From Klebsiella pneumoniae (GTDB taxonomy: Bacteria > Desulfobacterota > Binatia > UBA12015): DNA of 64,000 bases. The stretch covers positions 1 to 64,000 of the forward strand of contig CAMBZJ010000005.1 in NCBI GenBank assembly GCA_945872365.1, given 5' to 3'. Position numbers and translations under genes: made by a program. The notes under the pieces are model-generated. The model was not told where the DNA came from and made no database searches. It was given only the letters and a program-made list of their open reading frames with translations. Positions within the stretch are counted from its first letter, which is position 1; every line of letters begins with the position of its first letter. Below are positions 52,551 to 60,061 of this stretch, one piece after another.

Positions 52551-53657
52551 ATGGCCGACCGGCGACTGTACGCGAGTTCCGCAGCGTCGGTCGAGCCTTG
52601 GGCCCAGTCGCTCGCGGAGCGCGAACTCCTCGATGCAGCGGCCGGGGGTGAGTTGCGCCTGCATGCCTCCACGCTGCGAGGCGAGGTCCTCTCGATCGGC
52701 GCCCATGCGGCGGAGCCCGGGGCCGCGCGGCCGACGGCCCGCGCGGAGGACGGCCGCACCTGGCGGCGCAGGACCGGCGGCCGCCCGGTCGCCTGCGGCG
52801 AGGGATTCGCCCTCCTGACCCTCGCTCTCCCCCACCGCGCGGCCCTGCTCGGCCCCTCGGGGAGCGCGCTGGCGCCCGAGCAGGTCATGAATCGCGCGGT
52901 GCGGGGCCTGCTTGCCATGCTCCGCGGGGCGGGCTTGGAACCGATCTACCCGGGGCTCGACACCGTCACCGTCGGCGGCCGGATCGTCGCCCACACGAGT
53001 TTCGCGGAGACGGCTGCGGGCAGCGTCCTCTTTCAGTCGATCCTCGGGTGCCGCCGCTCGATCGCCGAAAGCACGCGACTTCTCGACCGGCTCGACCCGC
53101 AGGGGCGCATCGCGACGCCGCCCGTCGCGGAAACCGCCGCGACCTCGCTTGCGGCACTCGCCGACATGGCTCGGGGACGCGGGTCCAGCGCCGCGGCGGC
53201 CCTGGACGATCTCGCGGCGGCCGACCCGGCGCGGCTCGCGGTGCACGCGGCGGCGGCCTGGGCCGACGTGTTCGGGCTCGAGGTCGCGAGTCCATCCACC
53301 GCGACGATCGGCTCGCTCGATCGCGTGCCCCCACCCTTCGAGCCCGGTGAGTACGACATGTTCGCACCCGCACACGGGGCCGCATCGGCCAGCGTCGTCG
53401 GCCGCCTCGGCATCGTCACCGCCTGGGTTCTCGCCCGCGACGCGCGCATCGCGGCCGCCGGCCTGGGCGGCGACTTGATCGCTCCCGAGGGCGCGACCAG
53501 GCGCATCGCCGCCGCGCTCGAAGGGCTGCCGCTCGACGGGCCGGCGATCGTGGCCGGGCTCGACAGGGTCCTCGATCGCGATCGCAACTGGGTCCTCGGC
53601 CCGACACCCGGCGAACTCGCGCACCTCTTCGCACGCGCCGCCGCAGAGGCGGCATGA
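52551..53657 (+). CDS. LplA/BPL-fold protein lacking the catalytic lysine
   Basis: A 368-residue protein with the biotin/lipoate protein ligase fold. Recognised pieces: RRTGGRPVACGEGFALLTLA (the RRxSGGGxV motif, altered), ALAPEQVMNRAVRGLLAMLR, and the YPGLDTVTVGGRIVAHTSF strand, where active ligases have a GRKIxG segment with the catalytic Lys. Here the Lys position is Ile (GGRIVAH), so adenylate-transfer chemistry is unlikely. The C-terminal 180 residues are Ala-rich without a clear match. It overlaps the HEAT gene by four bases (ATGA) and lies upstream of bioB, hinting at a cofactor-related binding role. Confidence 0.65.
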   Translation: MADRRLYASSAASVEPWAQSLAERELLDAAAGGELRLHASTLRGEVLSIGAHAAEPGAARPTARAEDGRTWRRRTGGRPVACGEGFALLTLALPHRAALLGPSGSALAPEQVMNRAVRGLLAMLRGAGLEPIYPGLDTVTVGGRIVAHTSFAETAAGSVLFQSILGCRRSIAESTRLLDRLDPQGRIATPPVAETAATSLAALADMARGRGSSAAAALDDLAAADPARLAVHAAAAWADVFGLEVASPSTATIGSLDRVPPPFEPGEYDMFAPAHGAASASVVGRLGIVTAWVLARDARIAAAGLGGDLIAPEGATRRIAAALEGLPLDGPAIVAGLDRVLDRDRNWVLGPTPGELAHLFARAAAEAA

Positions 53658-54496
53658 TGGGCGACGTCGCCCCGACGCAGCACCTCGCCGAGTGCCTCGG
53701 CGGCACGGCGGCCGAGCGCGCCGCCGCGCTCGCGGAGATCGCTGCGCTCACGCCGGCCCGGCGCGCGCAACTCGTCGACGCGACGCTCGCCGCCGCGATG
53801 GTCGCCGTGCTCGCGAGCGAGAGCCGTACCGAGCAGCGCGCGGCCGCCGAGGCGCTGGCGCCGCTCGTCGAAGCCTTGCCCGTCCTCGAAGGAGCCCTCG
53901 ACGCGGCACTCGCCGATCCACGGCAGCGCCTGCGCTGGGGGGCGGCGTTCACCCTCGCGCGAGCCGGGCGGGGCACGCCCCGGCGTCTCTGGCCGGCGGC
54001 GCGCGAAGCGCTCTCGCTCGCGGATGGCGACCAGCGCTGGGCGGCCGCCGAACTCGCCGCGCGTCTCGCGAGGACCGATCCGGGCATCGCGAAGTCGCTG
54101 CACGCCGCGGCGCGCGATCCGTCGGCCGTGCTGCGCAGGATGGCGCTCTACTGCCTGCGCGAGATCGATGCCGCGGGTCTCGGCGACGTCGCCCGGCATG
54201 CGCTCGGCGACCCCGAGGCGACCGTCCGACTTGCAGCACTCGCCGCACTCGTCGCCGCAGCCCCGCGCGACCTGGTGGACCGGGACGCGACCGCGCAGCG
54301 CACCGCGCAGCAGATGGCAGAGGACCCCGATCCGGGCGTCCGGCGTGCCGCGGCCGCCGCGCTCGGCCGGCTCGGCTCGTCGCATCCCGAGGTCGCCGAG
54401 GCCCTCGTCGCGGCGGCGGCCTCGCCCGATTCGAGCCTCGCACGCGCGGCGCGCAACGCCCTCGATCGACTGCACCCGGCTCGGGCTGCGCGTTGA
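53654..54496 (+). CDS. HEAT-repeat protein
   Basis: A 280-residue all-helical protein of HEAT or PBS-lyase-type repeats. Each about 30 residues long, they recur as AALAEIAALTPARRAQLVDA, AEALAPLVEALPVLEGALDA, GAAFTLARAGRGTPRRLWPA, LRRMALYCLREIDAAGLGDV, VRLAALAALVAAAPRDLVDR and VRRAAAAALGRLGSSHPEVA. Such solenoids are scaffolds or bind phycobilin/cofactor proteins. No enzymatic motif is seen. It is coupled to the LplA-like gene by ATGA overlap. Its stop lies inside the bioB promoter. Confidence 0.8.
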   Translation: MMGDVAPTQHLAECLGGTAAERAAALAEIAALTPARRAQLVDATLAAAMVAVLASESRTEQRAAAEALAPLVEALPVLEGALDAALADPRQRLRWGAAFTLARAGRGTPRRLWPAAREALSLADGDQRWAAAELAARLARTDPGIAKSLHAAARDPSAVLRRMALYCLREIDAAGLGDVARHALGDPEATVRLAALAALVAAAPRDLVDRDATAQRTAQQMAEDPDPGVRRAAAAALGRLGSSHPEVAEALVAAAASPDSSLARAARNALDRLHPARAAR

Positions 54497-54520
54497 CCGG
54501 GGTGGGGCGTCTGGTAGATC
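54493..54520 (+). promoter_or_regulatory. Promoter of bioB, predicted leaderless
   Basis: TTGACC (54493-54498), 16-bp spacer, TAGATC (54515-54520). The -35 box overlaps the HEAT-gene stop codon. The expected start of transcription is at or just before the ATG at 54529, and no SD is seen, so the mRNA would be leaderless. Confidence 0.55.
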
Positions 54521-54528
54521 CGACCGGC

Positions 54529-55557
54529 ATGAACCCGGTCCCGTTGGATCTCGAGGCGCCGCCGACGGCCTTCGACCGGCTGGCCGAGCACACGCTCGGC
54601 GGGGCCGCCCTTTCCCGGGTCGAATCCCGCGAGGTCCTGCTCACCCCGGACGAGTCGCTACCCGACCTGCTGCGCGCGGCCTTCCGGGTGCGTTCGAGAC
54701 ACTGGGGCAAGCGGGTCAAGATCTGCGTCCTGCAGAACGCGCGTTCAGGGCTCTGCCCGGAGGACTGCGGCTACTGCTCGCAGTCCGCGGTTTCGACCGC
54801 CGACATCGACACCTACCGGCTGCTGCCGCAGGAGGAACTGCTCGCGGCGGCCCGGGCCGCGATCGAGCGCGGCGCGCGCCGCTACTGCATGGTCACCAGC
54901 GGCCGGGGGCCGAGCGACCGCGACGTCGAACATTTCTGCGCGGCCACCCGCGAGATCAAGCAACTCTACCCCGACCTCGAGATCTGCGTCTCGCTCGGGC
55001 TCATGGACGAGCCCAAGGCGCGCCGCCTGGCCGATGCAGGCGTCGGCTGGGTGAACCACAACCTGAACACGAGCGAGCGCCATCACCCGGCGATCTGCAG
55101 CACGCATACCTACGCCGACCGCGTCGCGACCGTGCTCGCCGCGAAGGCGGCCGGACTCAACACCTGCTGCGGCGGAATCATCGGCATGGGCGAGTCCGAC
55201 GAGGACGTGATCGACCTGGGATTCGCGCTGCGCGAACTCGGCGTCGATTCCCTGCCGCTCAACTTCCTGCACCCGATCCCGGGCACGCCGCTGGGTGCGA
55301 CGCCGTCGATGGCCGCGGGACGCGCGCTGCGCGCGCTCTGCCTGATGCGCTTCCTCAACCCGGAAGCGGACATCCGCGCGGCCGGCGGTCGCGAGCGCAC
55401 GCTCGGCGACTGGCAATCGCTCGTGCTGTACCCGGCCAACTCGATCTTCGTGAACGGCTACCTGACCACGCCGGGCCAGGCCGCTGCCGAGGCACGCACG
55501 ATGTGCGAGACGCTCGGGTTCGCGCTCGAGAACGAGATCGAAACCGTCGCCGGCTGA
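54529..55557 (+). CDS. bioB: Biotin synthase
   Basis: A 342-residue radical-SAM enzyme that inserts sulfur into dethiobiotin. The 4Fe-4S motif is GLCPEDCGYCSQS with Cys76, Cys80 and Cys83; the 2Fe-2S cluster ligands fall in YCMVTSGRGPS, ICVSLGLMDE and LNTCCGGIIGMGESDEDVID; the conserved ending is IFVNGYLTTPGQAAAEARTM. Length matches E. coli BioB (346). No other biotin gene is adjacent, so it is an orphan bioB behind the LplA-like and HEAT genes. The ATG at 54529 is preferred on the promoter position; TTG 54493 is a possible upstream start. Confidence 0.95.
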   Translation: MNPVPLDLEAPPTAFDRLAEHTLGGAALSRVESREVLLTPDESLPDLLRAAFRVRSRHWGKRVKICVLQNARSGLCPEDCGYCSQSAVSTADIDTYRLLPQEELLAAARAAIERGARRYCMVTSGRGPSDRDVEHFCAATREIKQLYPDLEICVSLGLMDEPKARRLADAGVGWVNHNLNTSERHHPAICSTHTYADRVATVLAAKAAGLNTCCGGIIGMGESDEDVIDLGFALRELGVDSLPLNFLHPIPGTPLGATPSMAAGRALRALCLMRFLNPEADIRAAGGRERTLGDWQSLVLYPANSIFVNGYLTTPGQAAAEARTMCETLGFALENEIETVAG

Positions 55558-55569
55558 ATCCCCGGCCGC

Positions 55570-55982
55570 CTACTTGGGCGGAGCTTCGCGACGGGTCTGG
55601 GGGATGCCGACCGGCTGGAGGTGCTCGGCGAACGCGGCGTCGAAGTTGGCGGCGATCTCGCCCGCCGTCCACCCTCCTTCCTTGTACATCGCGGCGACGG
55701 GCCGCGGCGTCTGGAAGAGCGTGAAGGCGAAGCCGCGACGGCCGAAGACCTGGCCGTTCACATGCGCGGCCCTCTCCGAGGCGAGGAACGCGACGATCGC
55801 GCCGTTCAAGTCGGGGTTCATCTCGGGGGCGACCGGGCGGTTCTCCATGCCCGGCATGCTGCCGACCATGCGGGTCATCCCCGAAGGGGCGAGCGCGTTC
55901 ACCGTGATGCCGTGCTTGCCGAGTTCGAGCGCCCAGGTGAACGTGATACCCATGAGCGCGGCCTTCGCCGCCGAGTAGTTTC
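55570..55982 (-). pseudogene. Truncated short-chain dehydrogenase (C-terminal half only)
   Basis: From about 55982 leftward the minus strand encodes NYSAAKAALMGITFTWALEL, GKHGITVNALAPSGMTRM and then a tail ending RREAPPK at 55570. This is the second half of an SDR: the YxxxK catalytic pair (here YSAAK) and the substrate loop. The NAD-binding Rossmann half and catalytic Ser, roughly 150 residues, are gone. The sequence to its right does not encode them in any frame I can see, and a pair of 11-bp direct repeats sits at the break. The tail beyond residue 240 resembles SDRs of steroid-like pathways. Confidence 0.75.
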
Positions 55983-55989
55983 GGCGACG

Positions 55990-56016
55990 CCGGCCACGGG
56001 AGCCCCCGGCCACGGG
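55990..56016. repeat. 11-bp direct repeat at the SDR breakpoint
   Basis: CCGGCCACGGG occurs at 55990-56000 and again at 56006-56016, five bases apart, immediately outside the point where SDR homology ends. Short repeats of this kind are common at deletion junctions. Confidence 0.6.
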
Positions 56017-56198
56017 CCGCCGGCGCCTACCATGGCGACGCGAGGGGCGTCAATTTGCCTGCCGTGGCGCAGGCCCACGGCCGACGGCCGGGATTTGACA
56101 CTTCGGCGACCGGCCGCGAGAGTCCGTTCCCGCAGCACCTCGGCTGCGACCTTCCCGGCGACCACCACCGAAACGGAGGCGCACGGGCCGGATCGTGC

Positions 56199-57656
56199 AT
56201 GCGCCACCGACTCCAACCCATCGTGAGCGAGCGGCGGAGCCGCTTCCGACTGACCCTCCCCACCATCCTCCTGCCTTTTTTCGTACTGGTACTGCTCGGC
56301 CGCGGCGAGAGGATCCGCTCGCCACTCGACGAGCGCGAGGCGGACCTCGCCCTCGCGGCGCAGCCGGCGAACTGGTCGGCGAGCGCGACGCGCGCGCGCC
56401 CTGCGTCCTCGTGGACGCCGACAGCCACCGCGCTCGCCTCGATCGCTCCGCTCACGCTCGGGTCCGCCGAAAGGCACCTGCGACTGCCCGGAGTCTTCGC
56501 GGGGGCCGCCGCCGCAGCGCTCGCCGTCGTGCTCGGCGAACGTCTCTACGCGACCCGGGTCGGATTGTTCGCGAGCCTGTTGCTGATCCTGCTGCCCGCA
56601 GCACCCGTCCTCCTCGGCGACCGCTACGGGGTGGAACCCTGGTACTTGGTCGCGATGCTCGCGGCGCTCGTCGCGATCCGCGACTTCGACGAGTCGAGGC
56701 GGGCGGCGCGCGTCGCGGGCGTGGCCTGCGGCGTCGCCATCGCGCTCGTCGGTCGCGACGCCGCCTGGCTCCCGGCACTGGCACTGGCATGGCTCTGGCT
56801 GCGCCGCAGTCTCGACGCGCGCAGCGCGCTCGGCGTACTCGTGCCGTGCGCGGCGACCGCAGCCGGACTTTCGCTCGCGACCGAGCTCGCCCTCGACCCC
56901 TCGGGCGGCCTCGACGGGCTGCCGGCACGACTGTGGGCACGCCACCTGCTCGCCCGGCCCGATGCACCCGAGGGTCTCCTGCGCTGCCTCGTGCCGCTCG
57001 GCCCGCTGGTGATCCTCGGCCTGGCGCGCCTTCCGTCGAACTGGCGGAGCGACGACTCGTTTCGCTTCCTGCTCGCGTGGCTGCTGCTCGCACTCGTCGA
57101 CCTGCACCGAGGCGGATCGGCGATCACGCCCTGGGTCGGGCTCCTGTTCCTCGCCGCCACGCTCGCCGCCTGGGGCATCGCGCGCGCACGCTGGCCCGCC
57201 GCGCTTGCGGCGACCGCGCTTGCCGCAGCACTCGCCGCCATGCTCCTGCCGCCGCCGTGGATGAGCCGTTTCCGGACGCCCCTCGACGAGTGGGCGGCGC
57301 GGGAGACCGCGCGCTTCGTCCGCCGCACGATTCCGCCCGAGACGCCGGTCGGAACCGAAGCCCCGGGGATCGGGCGCCGACTCGCCTACTACGCCAAGCG
57401 CATGATCCTCCCACCCGAAGAGATCGATCGGGCCGAGATCGCGATTCTGGGACAGGAACGCTTCCGGGCGCTCGCCGCGCGCGTCGCAAGTCGCGACGAA
57501 CCGGCTGCGACCGACCCGCACCCCCGCATGATCGCGCAATTCGGCCCCTGGGTGGTCGCGCGAACGCGGGGCTCGCGAGCCGGGGCGAAAGGCGGGCTGC
57601 CGGGGCTTTCGCCGGAGCCCGGTCCGCCGCCGGGCGACGGTCAAAAACCTCAATAA
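56199..57656 (+). CDS. ArnT/PMT-like polytopic glycosyltransferase (GT-C fold)
   Basis: A 485-residue membrane protein with about ten hydrophobic segments. The first periplasmic loop holds the DE pair expected of GT-C enzymes (SPLDEREADLALAAQ), followed by TLGSAERHLRLPGVFAGAAA, then GERLYATRVGLFASLLLILL and the LLGDRYGVEPWYLVAML segment seen in ArnT/PMT-2 proteins. A soluble C-terminal part (about residues 360-485) follows. It would use a polyprenyl-phosphate sugar to modify protein or lipid in the periplasm. Donor and acceptor are unknown. The 56014-56198 gap before it has no gene. ATG 56199 is 20 nt after an ACGGAGG. Confidence 0.65.
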   Translation: MRHRLQPIVSERRSRFRLTLPTILLPFFVLVLLGRGERIRSPLDEREADLALAAQPANWSASATRARPASSWTPTATALASIAPLTLGSAERHLRLPGVFAGAAAAALAVVLGERLYATRVGLFASLLLILLPAAPVLLGDRYGVEPWYLVAMLAALVAIRDFDESRRAARVAGVACGVAIALVGRDAAWLPALALAWLWLRRSLDARSALGVLVPCAATAAGLSLATELALDPSGGLDGLPARLWARHLLARPDAPEGLLRCLVPLGPLVILGLARLPSNWRSDDSFRFLLAWLLLALVDLHRGGSAITPWVGLLFLAATLAAWGIARARWPAALAATALAAALAAMLLPPPWMSRFRTPLDEWAARETARFVRRTIPPETPVGTEAPGIGRRLAYYAKRMILPPEEIDRAEIAILGQERFRALAARVASRDEPAATDPHPRMIAQFGPWVVARTRGSRAGAKGGLPGLSPEPGPPPGDGQKPQ

Positions 57657-57689
57657 ATCCAGATACTTGAACCGAGCCGTTGGGCAAAA

Positions 57690-57718
57690 TTGACATCCCG
57701 GGAGGCCCCTTCTACCGT
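57690..57718 (+). promoter_or_regulatory. Sigma-70-type promoter upstream of the zincin gene
   Basis: TTGACA (57690-57695), exact -35 consensus, 17-bp spacer, TACCGT (57713-57718). It lies in the least GC-rich stretch near this junction and 40 bp before ATG 57758. Confidence 0.55.
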
Positions 57719-57757
57719 CTGTGCTCCTCCCCTCGAAACCCAGGCAGGTGAACGGCG

Positions 57758-58276
57758 ATGCGGATGCTCTTGCCCCCGGTCAGCGAACGGCGCGCGATCG
57801 ATCGGTTGCTCTCGGCGTTCTTTCGCGAGCATCGGCCGCTCGCGTTCCGGCAGGCGCTCTCCCGGATCGCCCGCTACTACCGGCTGTCGACGCCGCGCTA
57901 CACCTGGTTCGAGTACCTCGACTGGGGCAAGAGCGGCGGGCGGACTTATGAAAACGGCCAGATCCACCTCGTGCATCCCGAACACTGGAAGCGGGGCCGG
58001 AAGTACAACTCCGAGCGGCAGTGGATCAACATGATCTACCACGAGATGGGCCACTACATCCTGTGGACCGACGCGGAGCGGAAGGCCGACGCCTTCGCCG
58101 CCCGCATGGTACGCGGAATCGGGCCGCGCCGTCGAGCCGCGGAAAGCGGGGGAGCCGGGGTCGAGGCGATGCCGAGCGACCGCGTCGGTGCGGCGATGGT
58201 GGCGCGGCGCCGGGCGCCCTACCGGGCCGAGGGCCGCACGCGCGCGGCCGGGCCGAGGCGCCAGGCCCGTGGCTGA
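57758..58276 (+). CDS. Zincin-like metalloprotein with HExxH motif
   Basis: A 172-residue protein with a zinc-peptidase helix MIYHEMGHYILWTDAERKAD: His95, Glu96 and His99 with a downstream Glu107 in the gluzincin position. The N-terminal part (residues 14-70) is helical with an aromatic patch (RLSTPRYTWFEYLDWGKSGG). The C-terminal 60 residues are Arg/Ala-rich and probably disordered. It has no signal peptide, so the protein is cytoplasmic unless exported otherwise. SprT-like and IrrE-like proteases are the nearest idea; I do not recognise the family. The next gene overlaps or follows within 13 bp and is the probable partner. Confidence 0.65.
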   Translation: MRMLLPPVSERRAIDRLLSAFFREHRPLAFRQALSRIARYYRLSTPRYTWFEYLDWGKSGGRTYENGQIHLVHPEHWKRGRKYNSERQWINMIYHEMGHYILWTDAERKADAFAARMVRGIGPRRRAAESGGAGVEAMPSDRVGAAMVARRRAPYRAEGRTRAAGPRRQARG

Positions 58277-58289
58277 GGAGCGGCCCCGG

Positions 58290-58871
58290 GTGCCCCCGGT
58301 GGAGAAGCTGATCATCGAGCCGGCGGCGCCCGCCGACGAGGCTGCGAAACCCGCCGTAGACAACCGCTGGTGGGTGGACATGGGCAGCGCCCGGCGCAAC
58401 TCGGAGCGCACCGAGCCGACCGAAGGCGGCGAGAAGCCGGGGCCGACCTGGGTCATGGGATCGCGGCTCTTCCGCACCGACGAGGGCTTCGACCCGGACC
58501 GGGCGCGCAGTCACCTCTCGGGGTCCAACCTCGAGTGGCTGCGCGAGGCGAATCCGCCGGAGAACGGCTGGGCGTACCTCAAGCTGACCGACGACCGCCC
58601 CCGCGAGGACGTCGTCGAGAGGGTTCGCAAGGCGATCCGGCTTCCCCGGGGCGCGCGCGCGGTGTTGCTCGACTCCGGGCCGACGCTGCGCGCGATCGTG
58701 ACCGGGATGCCGATCGGGGAACGCGTCTGCGAGATCTCGCTCGGCAGCGAGTGCTGCCTCGACGCCTTCGTGCGCGGGGAGTGGGTGTGCGAGCGGGTCT
58801 TTCGCGGCCGGGAGCAGGCCCTGCGCGAGGTTCCGGACCTGCTGGAGCACTACCTGTCCGACGCCGACTGA
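58290..58871 (+). CDS. Protein of unknown function, partner of the zincin
   Basis: A 193-residue soluble protein. The N-terminus is Pro/Ala/Glu-rich and leads into DNRWWVDMGSARRNSERTEP; the C-terminal 120 residues form a compact alpha/beta-like domain with LIIEPAA earlier and cysteines in VCEISLGSECCLDAFVRGEW. No family is recognised. The GTG at 58290 has GAGGAG nine bases before; GTG 58269 overlaps the zincin stop and is an alternative. Tight spacing implies co-expression with the zincin. Confidence 0.55.
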   Translation: MPPVEKLIIEPAAPADEAAKPAVDNRWWVDMGSARRNSERTEPTEGGEKPGPTWVMGSRLFRTDEGFDPDRARSHLSGSNLEWLREANPPENGWAYLKLTDDRPREDVVERVRKAIRLPRGARAVLLDSGPTLRAIVTGMPIGERVCEISLGSECCLDAFVRGEWVCERVFRGREQALREVPDLLEHYLSDAD

Positions 58872-58965
58872 CCCGGCGGCCGGGCACCGCCTACCAATCG
58901 GAGACGAATTCGCGTAGCCCTGCCGTACACCCGCATACCGGCGGGCCGGAGAAGGAGTCGGAACG

Positions 58966-59274
58966 ATGGCGAAGAAGGTAGACGATTCGGCGGCGGAGCA
59001 GGTCAAGGAAGCAGCCTGGTGGTACACGCAGGCCATCCTGACCCTCTTGGCGACCTTCCTCGCCGGAACCTTCCTCGGCTGGCAGTTGTGGGGCCACGGC
59101 GACGACGGCGCCCCGGCGCTGCGCACCAAGGTCGTCACCATGGACCAGGAGATCAACCGCGTGAAGAACCAGCGCGAGGACTGCCAGAAGGTCCTCGAGG
59201 TGACGCGCGGCCGCCAGGGCGCCATCGAGAAGGAACTGACCTCGCTCAAGGCGAAGGGCGCCGCGACGCCCTGA
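58966..59274 (+). CDS. Small single-pass membrane protein with coiled coil
   Basis: A 102-residue protein with one membrane segment (about residues 21-43, YTQAILTLLATFLAGTFLGW) and a C-terminal alpha-helical stretch (residues 58-95, MDQEINRVKNQREDCQKVLE then RGRQGAIEKELTSLKAK) that looks coiled-coil. The single Cys in the coil could form a dimer disulfide. GGAGAAGGAG precedes ATG 58966. No family is recognised; the layout suits a small division or envelope scaffold. Confidence 0.6.
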   Translation: MAKKVDDSAAEQVKEAAWWYTQAILTLLATFLAGTFLGWQLWGHGDDGAPALRTKVVTMDQEINRVKNQREDCQKVLEVTRGRQGAIEKELTSLKAKGAATP

Positions 59275-59322
59275 CCGGGGTGGCCCCGATTCGCCCGGCA
59301 CGCCGCGTCGCAGGGGTGCGAT

Positions 59323-59595
59323 TCAGAGATACGGAACGAAGTTGCGCAGGGCGAAGAGCAACGCCTCGATGTCCGGGTAGGCCTCGAGTTCCCGGCACAG
59401 GAATGCGTACTGTCCGCGCGCGCGCGCCGGATCCTGATCTTCGGGCGGCAGGCCGACGGACTGCTCGAAGTCCTTGAGCATCGGCTGCGTCTGCAGCTTC
59501 ACGTCCATCGGGATCTCGTCGGACGTCGCGATCAGGAGACGGATCCGCCCGCAAAGGCGGCCGACGAAGTACTCGTCGCTGCGCTCCTCGGCCAC
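59323..59595 (-). CDS. Small protein of unknown function (90 aa)
   Basis: A 90-residue soluble protein: RSDEYFVGRLCGRIRLLIAT, a middle PMDVKLQTQPMLKDFEQSVG, and a helical end RELEAYPDIEALLFALRNFV. It starts with GTG five bases after the stop of the TPR gene, so both are one operon. I do not recognise the family. Codon use is that of the neighbours. Confidence 0.6.
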   Translation of the reverse strand: MAEERSDEYFVGRLCGRIRLLIATSDEIPMDVKLQTQPMLKDFEQSVGLPPEDQDPARARGQYAFLCRELEAYPDIEALLFALRNFVPYL

Positions 59596-59600
59596 CGGCG

Positions 59601-59963
59601 TCAGCCCTTCCCGTCGCCCTGGCCGGCTTCCTTCTGCTCGGCGAGTTGGCGCTTCCAGTCGAGCACCTTCGCCTTGGCCGCCTCCGCCTCCGCCTCCGCG
59701 ATCAGCCCGGCCATTTGGTAGAACTGCGAGAGGCTCGTGTGGGCGAGGATGTCGTCGGGTGCGAGTTCACAGAGCCGGCATCCGGCGGCGATCGCCGCGT
59801 CGAGTTCCCCGCGCTCCTTGTGAGCCATGGCGAGGGCGTGCACCGCGTCGACGTAGGCCGGGTCGATCGCGAGTGCGGCGCGGTACTTTTCGATCGCGCC
59901 GGCGAAGTCGCCATCGAAGGCGAGGTCGAGACCCTCGTCGTAGATCGACTCCTTGTCGGCCAT
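59601..59963 (-). CDS. TPR-repeat protein
   Basis: A 120-residue protein made of about three tetratricopeptide repeats: YDEGLDLAFDGDFAGAIEKY with RAALAIDPAYVDAVHALAMA, HKERGELDAAIAAGCRLCEL with APDDILAHTSLSQFYQMAGL, and AEAEAEAAKAKVLDWKRQLA. TPRs mediate protein contacts; no enzymatic part. ATG 59963 is chosen because the first repeat begins there. It is divergent from the luxE-like gene across 98 bp. Confidence 0.75.
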   Translation of the reverse strand: MADKESIYDEGLDLAFDGDFAGAIEKYRAALAIDPAYVDAVHALAMAHKERGELDAAIAAGCRLCELAPDDILAHTSLSQFYQMAGLIAEAEAEAAKAKVLDWKRQLAEQKEAGQGDGKG

Positions 59964-60046
59964 CGACCCGAGCCTACGCAGGGCAGAGCGGAGAGGCAAG
60001 CGCGACGGCGAGGCGACGGCCCCCGTGGCGATCCGGCGCCGCCTGC

Positions 60047-60052
60047 TACACT
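60047..60052 (+). promoter_or_regulatory. Extended -10 element of the luxE-like gene
   Basis: TGC followed by TACACT (60047-60052) nine bases before ATG 60062. No good -35 and no SD are seen. It fits an extended -10 promoter making a leaderless mRNA. Confidence 0.45.
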
Positions 60053-60061
60053 CGGCGGGTC

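Noticed and set aside
54493-54528. Riboswitch or BirA operator before bioB
   Set aside because: Only 33 bp separate the HEAT stop from ATG; too little space for a riboswitch and no inverted BirA-type repeat.
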